From Macrotis lagotis (lineage: Eukaryota; Chordata; Mammalia; Peramelemorphia; Peramelidae), in contig NC_133660.1 of NCBI RefSeq assembly GCF_037893015.1, positions 288,397,078 to 288,461,077 on the forward strand: a stretch of 64,000 nt of DNA, in the 5' to 3' direction. Both the position numbers and the translations under genes were made by a program. Under the pieces are notes generated by a model that was given only the letters and a program-made list of their open reading frames with translations, had not been told where the DNA came from and searched no databases. Shown here one piece after another: positions 25,901-34,872 of the stretch (positions are counted from its first letter, which is position 1; each line of letters begins with the position of its first letter).

Positions 25901-27569
25901 TACGAAAAGGATAGGTAGATTCTACTATTGTATATCATTGGAAAACAAATAAAATGTTAAATTACTGAAAAATAAACACTCAGGGGGTACTGAACTCCTA
26001 GGATCTCAGTTTCAGAATACCAAACTTGATGCTGACACCTGATTAGTTCAATCCCATCACATCTTAGAAATTATGAGTGCAAGAGACCCACTAGCTTGAA
26101 TTTACCTCAGTGGCTGGGTCTGTAGGCATGCGTTACCACACCAGGTAAATTAGCAATATTAGTATTAGAATTACAATTATTTCAAGATAAATTTAAAGAT
26201 CTGTATTCCACAGTTACCACACATGGTATTACTACACAAAATACTTCATTCAACTGTCAAAGTAATCTTCCTAATGTAAAGAACTGACAATGTAGGCAAC
26301 AGCCCCTCCATCCAATTGACTCCAAGAAAATTTTTTTTTCTAAAATGTGTCACCCAAGCGATCATTGTAAGAGACTTAACATTGGAATGGCTTAGAGATA
26401 TTTAAATTTTTATTTGTCAAACATTTGAAAGAGAATAAATATGCTTCTCAAATTATTGTATTCAAATGTAAAGAAATGCAGACACTGAGATATGTATTCA
26501 TCTTTTACATCCTCTAAAATTCTTGTTCTTGTGACTCAGAACACTGAACACAAAATGAGTCTGAGCTCAATGTGGAATGTCTAACAGTGTGCCTTACTGA
26601 AGGAGGAAAGCTGATCAACATGGGATTTACTGAGATTTTTTTGTTTTACTTTTGGTTGCAGATGCAGAGCAGTGTCTGCAGTGCCCTGAACATCAGTACC
26701 CAAGTCAGGAGAAGGACAGATGCCTTGACAAGACTAGGACCTTTCTGGCCTATGAAGAACCTCTGGGCATGACTCTGGCCTGGGCAGCTCTCTGCTTCTC
26801 TCTGCTCACTGCTCTGCTCCTGGGAGTCTTTGTGAAGCACAGGGATACCCCCATAGTCAAAGCCAATAACCGCAGCCTCAGCTACATTCTGCTCATCTCC
26901 CTCATCCTCTGCTTCCTCTGCTCCTTGCTCTTCATTGGCCGCCCAAACTCTGCCACTTGTCTCCTGAGACAAACCACATTTGCAGTTGTTTTTACAGTGG
27001 CCATTGCCTCCATTTTAGCTAAAACTATCACGGTGGTTCTGGCTTTTAGGGCCACACAGCCACGGAGCACGCTCCAGAGGTGGCTGAGCCCCAAAGCATC
27101 TTATTCTCTCATTGCTATATGTTCTCTAATTCAAATATGTCTTTGTGTCATCTGGCTTGGGACATATCCCCCATTCCCTGAGATGGACAATGACTCTGAG
27201 CCTGGCTTCATTATCATTCAGTGTAATGAGGGCTCCATTCTTGCCTTCTACTGTGTGCTGAGCTACATGGCTTTGCTGGCCTTTGGGAGCTTCACCCTAG
27301 CTTTCTTGGCCAGGAATCTGCCAGATACTTTCAACGAAGCAAAGTTCCTCACATTCAGCATGATTGTATTCTGTAGTGTCTGGATTTCCTTTCTGCCCAC
27401 ATATCAGAGCACCAAGGGCAAGGCCATGGTGGCCGTGGAGATCTTCTCCATATTGGCCTCCAGTGCTGGGATTCTCGCCTTCATCTTTGCTCCCAAGTGC
27501 TATGTGATCCTTCTGAGGCCAGATCGGAATACCCTGGAGATGCTTAAAAAGAAAGCTTATGTTTCCTGA
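1731..27569 (+). CDS. Copy A: intact six-exon vomeronasal type-2 receptor (V2R, class C GPCR)
   Basis: The predicted product is a V2R pheromone receptor of vomeronasal sensory neurons, with a Venus-flytrap ligand domain, a cysteine-rich linker and seven transmembrane helices. The exons are 1731-1975, 3101-3392, 9825-10631, 17325-17543, 19445-19568 and 26662-27569. Every intron begins GT and ends AG. Exon lengths 245, 292, 807, 219, 124 and 908 sum to 2595 nt, which is 864 codons plus TGA with no internal stop. This is the canonical V2R exon layout and normal length for the family. Residues 1-22 form a signal peptide, about 30-520 the ligand domain, 522-590 the Cys-rich domain, and about 598-850 the 7TM. 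Family hallmarks seen include KHRDTPIVKANNR, EIFSILASSAG and PKCYVILLRP. The subfamily and ligand cannot be told from sequence alone. V2Rs are known to work on the cell surface with family-C partner receptors. Confidence 0.93.
1976..3100 (+). other. Intron 1 of copy A
   Basis: A short GT-AG intron with no repeat I can name. The 3' three quarters align with the start of copy C (44478-45145), and most of it aligns with copy B and D intron 1. Confidence 0.7.
3101..3392 (+). CDS. Copy A exon 2: ligand-binding domain lobe 1
   Basis: The acceptor is 'cctctcacttcag' and the donor is 'AG|gtaagg'. The frame, entered with two bases carried from exon 1 (GG+G = Gly), is open for all 292 nt. It contains the V2R block FAFQFAVNEINKNPHLLSN and the cysteine-containing stretch NYDCSEQ. 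The exon ends on a codon boundary (..LYKVPQ). Copies B, C and D give the same exon edges. Confidence 0.9.
3720..4500. repeat. Nested L1 3'-end fragments in intron 2 of copy A
   Basis: About 3720-3900 resembles an antisense L1 3' region ('tttcctcccttcctcccacc'). About 3905-4500 is a sense L1 3' end with 'gagtgaagtgagcagaacca' and an A-rich tail. Copies B, C and D carry the same block after exon 2 (39300-40130, 45760-46550, 60940-61540), so it predates the duplications. Confidence 0.55.
4610..5523 (-). repeat. L1 5'-UTR fragment, antisense
   Basis: The right edge reads 'ttgccattttggctcttcct', the reverse complement of the marsupial L1 5' start ('ggagccaagatgg'-like). It is preceded by 'tggggggagttctggtaaat' and similar L1 leader sequence. 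Counterparts are at about 46560-47460 in copy C and, diverged, at about 40160-40990 in copy B. Confidence 0.5.
6420..6900. repeat. LINE antisense fragment carrying a tRNA-type SINE remnant
   Basis: About 6420-6760 is an antisense LINE 3'-type segment. At 6764 a SINE-like head 'agggcagctgtgtgctacag' begins and runs to about 6900. The same composite lies at 48370-48835 in copy C. The open frames here are repeat-derived and not genes. Confidence 0.45.
6900..8100 (+). other. Intron 2 of copy A, unassigned AT-rich stretch
   Basis: I recognise no gene or repeat here. The matching stretch in copy C (48840-50330) is interrupted by a solo LTR at 49805-50180. Confidence 0.5.
8140..8640 (-). repeat. 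L1 3'-region fragment, antisense
   Basis: Characteristic L1 antisense phrases are present: 'tatagctgggtcaaattgta', 'cacttcacaattccagcaac' and 'gtatatttctctaatcaata'. It is shared with copy C at about 50460-50930. Confidence 0.55.
9825..10631 (+). CDS. Copy A exon 3: bulk of the Venus-flytrap ligand domain
   Basis: This is the large V2R exon: 807 nt, 269 codons, phase 0 at both ends. It starts after 'ttttcttgtag' with ISYGPFDLLLTDKLQYPYIY and ends ..ELSYK at a GTAAG donor. The motifs MLHFGWTWVGL, NVIFTYGDSD, FHGT-like LHGTIILS and NVYNAVYVVAYA are those of periplasmic-binding-protein-like V2R and mGluR domains. The region between GCKF and NVYNAVY has only one further cysteine (FIPICQEG), fewer than many rodent V2Rs. 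Confidence 0.92.
10900..17120 (-). repeat. Large antisense L1, interrupted, filling intron 3 of copy A
   Basis: From about 10900 to 14300 the minus strand is L1 ORF2-like (plus-strand marker 'ggcaaaagctttttcaacat'). About 14930-15210 and 16230-16900 match the antisense of L1 ORF1. About 15250-16230 is a nested antisense L1 3' fragment ('ttgtttagccattccccaac'). All frames are decayed. Copy C retains only the part equivalent to 10900-14470. Confidence 0.6.
17325..17543 (+). CDS. Copy A exon 4: end of ligand domain
   Basis: This exon has 219 nt, 73 codons, phase 0 at both ends. The acceptor is 'tttgctttag' and the donor 'CAG|gtaagg'. It reads LHHFLKCKVPVSSASDELCG at its start, matching the V2R 'LHPFL..N..GDE' block, then SYEILNFKSFPNDIVTLVKV and EWPGDFSQ. 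The two cysteines in the first 20 residues (KCK and ELC) are atypical for this segment of the family as I know it. Confidence 0.88.
17661..17822 (+). repeat. tRNA-derived SINE unique to copy A intron 4
   Basis: It starts 'ggggtggctgggtggcacac', has the conserved 'ccctggagtcaggagtacct' body and an A-rich tail. Imperfect target repeats flank it ('aatgactgtga' and 'aatgtctggga'). Copy C lacks it at the matching position near 57380, so it inserted after the A/C duplication. Confidence 0.8.
18208..18372 (-). repeat. tRNA-derived SINE, antisense, with perfect target-site repeats
   Basis: This is a full SINE in reverse orientation (T-rich start, 'ccacctagcagcccc' at its head). The 16-base repeat 'tgatgtttaaattatt' lies on both sides at 18192-18207 and 18373-18388. 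Copy C has a single copy of that sequence near 57740 and no SINE, so this is a young insertion. Confidence 0.9.
18926..19100 (+). repeat. tRNA-derived SINE with (CATA)n tail, shared by A and C
   Basis: The SINE body is followed by a tandem 'cata' tail and flanked by 'tggagtgaa'-type repeats. It is present at 58308-58490 in copy C with a longer (CATA)n run, so it was inserted before the A/C duplication. Confidence 0.8.
19445..19568 (+). CDS. Copy A exon 5: cysteine-rich linker
   Basis: The exon has 124 nt: 41 codons plus one base. It encodes TPIAICTPSCGTGLKKTIRE, then ENEPICCFDCDPCPEGHISN and QT. The spacing C-x3-C, CC-x2-C-x2-C is the family C cysteine-rich domain that transmits ligand closure to the 7TM. 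The acceptor 'gaaacatag' has a weak pyrimidine tract at its edge, but an earlier 'tttttctccctttct' tract lies 15-30 bases upstream. The donor is 'CAG|gtgatt'. Confidence 0.88.
19990..22800 (+). repeat. L1/HAL1-like element, sense, in intron 5 of copy A
   Basis: About 19990-21300 looks like an L1 5' leader. About 21314-22100 is an ORF1-type region: an open stretch of 76 codons with a Lys/Glu-rich coiled-coil character (MEKVVQKTKSRRIPYRAELD at its start), then decayed ORF1 sequence. It passes straight into a 3'-UTR-like segment near 22140 with no ORF2, as in HAL1 (half-L1) elements. The frame is broken. Confidence 0.5.
22860..25110 (+). other. Intron 5 of copy A, unassigned stretch
   Basis: AT-rich sequence with no exon-like open frame. 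Parts near 23450-23680 resemble eroded antisense L1, but I cannot place them firmly. Confidence 0.4.
25118..25975 (+). repeat. Internally deleted HAL1/L1-like element
   Basis: It starts with the L1 5' motif 'gggggccggagccaagatac' at about 25118, then within 30 bases becomes the same 3' segment seen at 22140-22800 ('gagctgttagaaggagcata', 'ggaatggggaaaggtgaggg'). It ends in an A-rich tail. The whole ORF region is missing, leaving a short 5'-plus-3' element of about 860 bp. Confidence 0.5.
25985..26146 (-). pseudogene. RN7SL: 7SL RNA-derived fragment (Alu-domain end)
   Basis: Read on the minus strand from 26146, the sequence follows the 5' part of 7SL RNA: a 'cctggtgtggtaacgcatgc' start (compare GCCGGGCGCGGTGGCGCGTGC), then 'ctacagacccagccactgag', then 'atcaggtgtcagcatcaagt' and 'tcctaggagttcagtacccc', all in 7SL order. 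It covers about the first 160 nt of 7SL and stops; most of the S domain is absent. Divergence is too high for a working SRP RNA. Confidence 0.55.
26662..27569 (+). CDS. Copy A exon 6: seven-transmembrane domain and C-terminus
   Basis: The exon begins after 'ttttggttgcag' and completes Asp563 (G+AT). It opens with DAEQCLQCPEHQYPSQEKDR, finishing the Cys-rich domain, then has seven hydrophobic helices and a short tail LRPDRNTLEMLKKKAYVS before TGA. V2R fingerprints seen are FVKHRDTPIVKANNR (loop 1), RQTTFAVVFTVAIASILAKT (TM3), GSILAFYCVLSYMALLA (TM5) and KAMVAVEIFSILASSAG (TM7). This exon is markedly more GC-rich than its surroundings, as is usual for the V2R 7TM exon. Confidence 0.95.
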
Positions 27570-28330
27570 AAAGTCAATACTTTTCTAAATCTACATGATC
27601 AAAAATTCTTCCATATCATTGAAATAAATATCATTCATGTCAGATATCCAACACCCTTCTCTGTCAAAAAGTTATGCTCATATCAGAAAAAAACCCACAC
27701 TCCTCAATGACCATAGTAATATCAGAGTTCTAGGAATATCCTTACATTCCTTCACTTGAGACTCTTACTCTCAATTAGGTTGAGGTGAGAGCACCTTGAG
27801 TCTCCACTCTAAAACTCTACCCAACTTAATTTTATCACAGGTAATAACTCTCCTGTGGGCTTGCATAGGGATTTAGGTCATCCAGAGTGAGATGAGTTTT
27901 CCTGTTCATACTGCTGAGGCAGTTGCTTTCTTGTGAGGAGGGCTCACTTCCCATATAAGCCCTTGGCTTTTGTCCTCTTGAAAATATAGAAAGGTCCCAG
28001 TATAAAATGCAGTTCAAGTTTTTTCCTAAGTTTTCTTGTCAGACATCTAGGTACTAAGATTTGGGTGGACCACAGCTGGGGCTAGTGATCCTGTTATCTT
28101 CATTAAAGACACCTTTTCCCTCTTATGAGGTTTGATTCATTTGATTCATTCAATAAGCCAGCATATGTACACAGTAGTCAGTTAATAAATAGAGAATGAC
28201 TAACTTTTGGACCCTAATGACAAAGTTCCAGAGATTTAAGTAGTAACAGTTTAGCAAAGGAAAGTGAGTACAGCAAAAAGATTGAGATAATAGTGAGAAT
28301 TAAATGGGTTGTACTGAATCCTATTCTCTA
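27570..28330 (+). other. 3' flank of copy A
   Basis: It holds the presumed 3' UTR and poly(A) signal. No other gene or repeat is recognised. Confidence 0.4.
27623..27628 (+). terminator. Candidate poly(A) signal AATAAA of copy A
   Basis: A canonical AATAAA lies 54 bases after the TGA of exon 6. It is the first such hexamer downstream. No transcript evidence is available. Confidence 0.45.
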
Positions 28331-30150
28331 CCATTTCAGAAGGTCATTTCATTAATTACTGGGTTTATTTGCATAAATGATTATCTCAAAGATAACCAGT
28401 ATTGCAATGATAGTAAATGAAATACTTCATCATTTAATTCATTGGTCATTTGGTAATCTCTAACTCATGACCTGCACATGGTCTTTGATAGTGGATTTTA
28501 TTTTTCCTAAAGATAAAAGAATTGAAAGTTCCATGCAATAAAAGAACCTTTCACTGGTAAGATTTCCCTGGTACTTGTGGACATTGTAAAGCTTATATTA
28601 TTTAGGTTTTAGATATATTTTAATCGTACGTTTATAATTATAGAACCCTAATATGGAGTGAATTAGTCAAAGTGCTCTTAAAACCTATAAGAGGTTTTAA
28701 GCAATCATAAACATTTTGTCCTTTTCTGCTGCAAACACCCATCAGGCAGATGAGGCTTCAAATTATACATTAGATGAAATTTTGAACTAAGTGGAGTATT
28801 CTGAATTCATTTTTTTTCTGGTACCTAAGATCATCAACATTAATATCTTCCCCCCAGTTTGTAGTATAAAGAACTTTTTCATCAGGTATGAGTACAATAA
28901 GAATATTGCCTCCCTTGATTTCATTACAATACCAGATTATGAACTAGGTCCATTCTGTGAGAATAAATAAAACATAAATCTACTAACATAATCATTAATA
29001 AGAAATATGGATGATTTTTGCAGGAATCAGAAAAACAAAATTAAACAATTATGGTATGGCTACAGAATTCAAGGAAGGATGAAATTTAGTCTTCCTTGAG
29101 AACTTTACTTTTCTGACTTCACAAACAAGGAAATAAGACACCTATAACTAGGTCTCCTTTTCTATATGTGGGACTGTAAATTCGCTCTATCTGATATGGA
29201 CTTTTCACCATCTGGTACTCAAAAAATCCAGAAAGAAATGTAAGATCTAACATAATCAAGGGAACAAGACCCACAGTTTATCAAAGCCCATGGCCAATAT
29301 GCTAAATATCTAAAGAGTCATTGAGTTGGATAGTGTAAGGTGACTGGGAGTCATTGTTCATGCATCTATAGGAATATTTGTGGTTGATAAGTAATTTTCT
29401 TTCCTAATAGATTTTCAAGCTTCAAACTTTCCCTCTCATTTCAGAAATAGAGCATGGAGTAATAAAACCAAGCTCTGCTTAGGAAAAAGGCAAAAGTTAG
29501 AGCAGAGATTATTTTTAGGGACTTTTTGCTCTCGTTATTACGCTCTTTGATCCGTATGGATGGATGAACGGATGAATGCAGTTTCATAGTTCTTTAGTAC
29601 AAGTGAAAAATGTCTTGATCACTCAGTGAATGACTGTTTAGCAATTCCATGCCTGCAGCCTTCATCTTCAAAACTTTGAAAATTCAAGTGCAAAAAGATG
29701 ATTTTGAAACTTCTTCTCTGCCTTCAATTTCTGGAGCCTTCACACCTTTGGTAGCTTTTGAGTTGCCCACAAGATGCTCTGATCTCTCTCAAGGAAGATT
29801 TCATTAACCTTCTAGATTACTGCTTCAAGTCTCCCAAAGCTAAATGTCAGCAGTGATTCAAAATTTCCAGATGTTGCATCAGTCAGAGCACAATGTCCTG
29901 TGACAAAAGTAGATGGTGTAAATGGTAGTGTTAAGACCCGTTAAGTCCTCAGACTGGAATGAATTTTCTACTTTTCTGGCCTTGATGACATTAAGTTTAG
30001 TGAATAGATTTCCACACTATACTATAGGTAACTGAATGAATATTAATAATCAAAAGAGAGCTCTCAATATATTTCAGGTGAGAAATATCATTTTTATAAT
30101 CTATTACCTCATTAGTGAAACTTGTGACCACGAACAGAGTTCTAGTTTTG
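28330..30150 (-). pseudogene. Inverted V2R relic: upstream block, exon 1 and intron 1
   Basis: Read on the minus strand this aligns from about 960 to 2740 of copy A. The upstream part shares 'taatgtcatcaaggccagaa' with A, then comes a decayed exon 1 (29291 down to about 29052), then intron 1 sequence ending near 28330. Exon 1 starts 'ggccATGggctttgataaac' and keeps the 'agtcccacatatagaaaagg' motif. It has in-frame stops in the leader (TGA and TAG within the first 16 codons) and further frame loss. No exon 2 follows. It is a dead host-gene fragment, older than copies A-D. Confidence 0.75.
29052..29291 (-). pseudogene. V2R exon 1 relic, inverted
   Basis: Minus-strand translation from the ATG at 29291 gives MGFDKLWVLFP followed by a stop, against the copy A pattern MDHNQLRFLFL. 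Downstream, 'tttttgagtaccagatggtg' matches the exon 1 segment FEYxxGK in a shifted frame. The donor GTAAG is not preserved. Confidence 0.7.
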
Positions 30151-30531
30151 AGAAGGATAAGTAAAAGGATGTCATAACATACCCATCCAAGTTTATTTGG
30201 AATTCACTTAAACCCTTCTCTCAGAATGTTGCTATCACTAGACTAAAATCAAGATTAAATAATTTATCTGCAATAAACATTCATCATCCCCAGTATCACA
30301 AGCTATAACTACAATTTTATTTATTTATTTTTTTAATGTTATTTTATTTTTTCAGTTACATGCAAAAATATAGTTCAACATACATCTTTTTGCTAAGCTT
30401 TTGAATTTGAATTTGACATTTTACTACCTCTTTACCTTTGTTTCACCCTTCCCATGACAACAAATGATCTGACATAGGTTATGCATATGATATCGTGCTG
30501 AGCATATTTGACATATTGGTTATCACTACTA

Positions 30532-30815
30532 CAGGGTAGCCAGATGGCACAACGGGGAGAGCGCAGATTTGAATTCAGGAGGACCTGAATTCAAATGTGA
30601 CCTCAGACACATAGAAACTTTGGACAAGTCACTTATCACTGATTGCCTACATCTAATGCAATGTCCAGTCATCATGATTCTTATACGGCTACTAAATGCA
30701 GGAGGCTCTAAAGTTGAAAGTGAGATTTAGGCCTTAACAAAACCCCCCTCTTCATGAAATCCAATTCTCATCCTTGTGATGACATCAAATACCTAATGAC
30801 TTCTTGAAAAATGAA
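30532..30815 (+). repeat. MAR1-type SINE
   Basis: This is a full-length MAR1-like SINE: tRNA-like head 'gtagccagatggcacaacgg', body 'cagtcatcatgattcttata', and 3' part 'catgaaatccaattctcatc'. An antisense L1 3' fragment with a T-rich edge lies just upstream at about 30310-30530. Confidence 0.65.
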
Positions 30816-32130
30816 GGGAAAACATTATTTTTATCCCCTTCTTAACATGTAATGCAACTTCCTCAAATTTATTCAATGCATTTAATAAATGGTTATGTTT
30901 TTAATGATTTTCCCTTCTTATAGCTTTTCTTGTATGTTTTCAACATCTGTTTAATATATATTTATATGAAAACAGCAATTCTAAATCATTTTGCTGTTTT
31001 TTATTATAGAGCTTGAATTAGATTTATAATCTTATAGCAACCCAAGCATCCAGTTTTATATAGAAATGGATGGAGGTAGTAAAAATAAGTCAAAGATTCT
31101 CCACAGACGTTGAGCTTTGGAAGTTCTTATGGTGAAGTGTTCTCCATTGTTCAGCCTTTTTTCCAGTTGGATTGATGACTCAAAGGGTAGTTTGTTGACT
31201 TTTCATCCCCAATGAACACTCTCCCTTCCTTCTCTGGCTCACATTTTCATCCTAGCCTTATAGCTCCTAAATGAAAATATTCTCTTCAGTGTCCTACCGT
31301 ATCTCATAGCCCCAATTCAAAATCTATTTTTTTCTCATATTATTTTGTGGGAAGGGGAGTGTCTTGGGTAGGAGGACACACATTAAACAAAAGTCCTGAG
31401 ACTCAATTCAATCTTTCCATTAAGGAAAAAAAAATAATTGAACCAAAAGCATCTTAGGAAGCAAGTTTAGCAAATCTTAGTGGATGAGATAGTAAACTTA
31501 GAAGTCGGTTTCTTAAGCATAATTTCTAGCTATTTTACAAACCTCATTCTCTGCATGAAATCCTAACATGCTCTGAGGAAGAAAAGTACATTGCATACTT
31601 CCACAACTTCTTGCAAGAAAATAGGAAGTGTTAAATATCTTTAAGGTATAAATCTCATGAAAGAACCTAGCAAAGTTCTGCATCTGAGTTACTTCTTCTT
31701 TTGTTCTTGTTTCAAAGTACCAGCAGTAGAGAAAGTTTAGCATCTGTCCAATAATCAGATTTCAGAGAGGAATGAAGAGAAATTCGGAAAGTTTAGACTA
31801 AGAAATTACCCCAAATGATTCTGTAGATCTTAAGATGTTTAGGGATCTTTGAATCCATCAATCAATCACCAAATATTTAAAAATATTAAATAAAGAGTTG
31901 GAGAAAGGAACTCAAATTGGAATGAATATTTGTGATCCTCTGGCCCAAATGTTTCTTTTTACAGAGAGAAGCAGAGATCAAATATACAGAAGTAAAATTT
32001 AAACACTGACTCAATAACTTCAAATCTGGATTCTTTCCATTTTACCATATTGTCTCTCCAGGGGCCCTTACTTGAAAAAAAGATTCATTGTGTCCAAGTT
32101 TTCTCACCCTATTTTGAGTTTTCTTGCCAA
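30816..32130 (+). other. Intergenic stretch without recognisable gene
   Basis: Small open frames on both strands show no family similarity. A MIR-like antisense fragment may lie at about 31940-32062. Nothing else is recognised. Confidence 0.4.
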
Positions 32131-32169
32131 AGATTCTACAATGATTGGTCATATCATTCTCCAGTTAAT

Positions 32170-32312
32170 TTGACAAATGAGGAAATAGAGGAAATATGGG
32201 TTAAGTTACTTGTTTCAGCTAATTCTAATTGTATCTAAGGGAAGATTTGATTTCCGGTCTTCTTGAAGTTAGGTTTGGTGCTCTGTCCACTGTGACATCT
32301 AGCTGTCCCTAA
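32170..32312 (-). repeat. SINE fragment, antisense
   Basis: It ends with 'tgacatctagctgtccct', the reversed head of a marsupial tRNA-type SINE, and contains 'ggtgctctgtccactgtgac'. The rest is eroded. Confidence 0.55.
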
Positions 32313-32599
32313 AAAATTATTTTCTTTTTCTTGGTCTCATGTTATAATGTTAGGATTTCATAGGTCAATGAATGTTCCAAGGACATGCTATTGATAAAGG
32401 ATGACACCAGGATGCGAAATAGTTCCTTTTTTCAGAGCACTACACTTTCCATCCATTTCCTCTTTACAGAGCGTAGCAGAATTTCAAATTGATGGCCCTT
32501 TTTAATATTTTTTATAGAAGATGTCTCTCTTCTATATCCAGAAGAAATTTTTTAAAATGTGAAAACTCCTATATGCTTCAAAATATTCCTAGTAGCTCT

Positions 32600-33790
32600 T
32601 TTTGTAGTGTCATAGAATTCGAAGTTGAGGGTATACTACACAATCGGAGAGTGGCTAAACAAGTCATGCCCTCTGAATACTATCACATATCATTGTTCTA
32701 TAAGAAGTCATAAATAATTGGACTTGAAAAGCATGGAATTATTTATAGGATCTGATGCTGAGTGAAGGGAGCAAAACCAAGAGAACAATGTTCACATTAA
32801 TAAAAATATTGTGCCCATCAGTTGGGCAATAGCTAAACATGTTATGGAATATGAATACTATGGAATACTATTCTTGTATTAGAAACCATAAAGGGTCAGA
32901 CTCTAGAGAAGCATGAAATGATTTACAGGATCTGATGCTGAGCAAAGGGAGCAGAACCAAGCAAACAACATTATGAGATGAGTAATGTTGATGGAAAAAA
33001 CTCCTCTCAGCAGTCAAGAGAGCTAGGACAACTGTATTTTATTAGTTATGGAGTACATTATCCCCAAACAGAGGGAGAAAGACAAAATAAAAAGAAAACA
33101 GATAGAAAAAAACCCTTTCATATCTGATGAACACTATAAAAATTATCTCTTATGAATCACTTTCCCTTAATCCTAATTCCTTATCCCTAAAATGACTAAT
33201 TTGTAAACATGTTTAACAATATATATATATATATATATGTATATGAAATGATAACCTGACTCTTCCTTGGGGAGGGGAGAGGGAAGGGAGGGTGTAGGGA
33301 AATTTTTAACTTGGACAAATGCCCGGTAATATGGATTAAAATTAATAAATAAATTTTAAAAAACCAAAAATAAAATAACAGCAGTGTGAGATGAGCTCCC
33401 TTGATGGAATCAGATCCTCTCTGCAGTTCAGGGAAGTCGGACAAACTGATTATACCTGTTATAGACAATGTTATCCTCACCCAGTGACAGAAAAACGACA
33501 AAAACAAAACAACAAAATAACCCCCCCCAACAATTCAGAACCTCATGAACACTTTATAAGAATTATCTCTAATGTATCTCTTTATCTAAATCTTCATTCA
33601 TCAAAACAAATGTAATCAAGCAGTAAAAATGTTTATCAAACATATATATATATATATGTACAATGCTAACCTAACTGTTCACTGTTGAGTGGAGGGGGCA
33701 GGTGGGAAGGGAGGATCAAAGGGAATTTTGTAACTTAAAAATATACATGTGGATGAAAAAAGCAAATATAATTTTTTAAAGGATGAATGA
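32600..33790 (+). repeat. Clustered L1 3'-end fragments, sense
   Basis: The 'ggatctgatgctgagtgaag' / 'ggatctgatgctgagcaaag' motif occurs twice (near 32750 and 32930). A third, partial unit is at about 33385-33780 with the same 'gatgagctcccttgatgg' style. Each ends in a G-rich then A-rich 3' tail. (TA)n runs lie at 33222-33242 and 33641-33657. Confidence 0.55.
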
Positions 33791-34029
33791 AAAGGGGAAG
33801 GAAAAACAAATGAAGAAAACTCATATTAGTAGACACCATTAAATTGTATATAACCCTATAATGGAAATTATAACTTGTGCAAAATAAAAAAGAATATTTC
33901 TATCTGACACTGACAAAAGGGTAACAAGAGAATGAGAAAAAAAGGAAAAAAAACAAAGATAGAAGGGAACAATAGCACAATTTTATTAAGGCCAAGGATC
34001 TTCTTCATTGTGAATAATGAGAAAGAACT

Positions 34030-34685
34030 TGAGAAGTTTTGATTCCTCGAGGATTTTCAGAATCTTCAGGGTCTTTCTGCCTGAGCATAGAAGCATGTGA
34101 GAAACCCAGCCCTGTAGGTCAAAATTAAAAAACTTCCATGTCCATCATGGTTGTACCCATAGTGCTCTGATATATGGCCAGAAAGTGTATCCAGATATTG
34201 CAGAACACCAGTATATTGAAAGACAGGATCTTGGCTTTGCTGAAAGTGTCAGGTAGGTTCCTGGTCAAGAAAACCAGTATGAAGCTCCTGAAAGCTGCAA
34301 ATTTATATAGCTTAGCTCACAATAGAAGGTAAGGATAGAGCTCTTATTACAGTGAATGACAAGGACACTAGGCTCAAAGTATATATCCATCTCAAGGAAT
34401 GGTGGGTATGTCCCAAGGCATTTGCCACAGAGACAAATTTGGACTAAATAACAAAAAAAAATTGGAGAATAAGATACTGTGCAGCACAGACACTTCTTGA
34501 GTCTTCTCCCTTGCTATATGACTAAAAATCAGAACCACAATAATGCTTTTAGTTAAAATGGAGGCAATGGACGTTGGAAACACAACTGCAAATGTGCATT
34601 TTTCAGGAGAACAGTGGTGATATCCTGAATGAAGAGCATGGAGCAGTGGAAGTAGAGGGTGAGGAAGATAATCAGAGTATATATG
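34030..34685 (-). pseudogene. Inverted V2R 7TM-exon relic
   Basis: On the minus strand this follows copy A exon 6 from the end of TM2 to the C-terminus. Pieces that can be read are SIASILTKSIIVVLIFSHIA (TM3, like AIASILAKTITVVLAFRA), NLPDTFSKAKILSF-like, 'tatatatcagagcactatgg' (YQST) and a tail like TLKILKILEESK. The frame is broken several times. The first third of the exon is missing. It lies upstream of, not downstream of, the exon 1 relic on the same strand, so the two belong to different dead genes. Confidence 0.75.
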
Positions 34686-34872
34686 AGTGAACGGAGCAAA
34701 ACCAAGAAAAGATTGTATACATTACCAACAACATTGTGAGATGATCAACCATAATGGATACAGCTCCTCTCAGTAGGTTCACATGCAAAGGAGGGAAAAC
34801 TAAACTATAGGATCTGAATTGCAGAGCAGTGAATACTATATTGACTTTTTAATGCTTCTTTTATGTTTTCTC

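Noticed and set aside
26646-27094. Minus-strand open frames under copy A exon 6
   Set aside because: Shadows of the GC-richer 7TM exon with no family resemblance.
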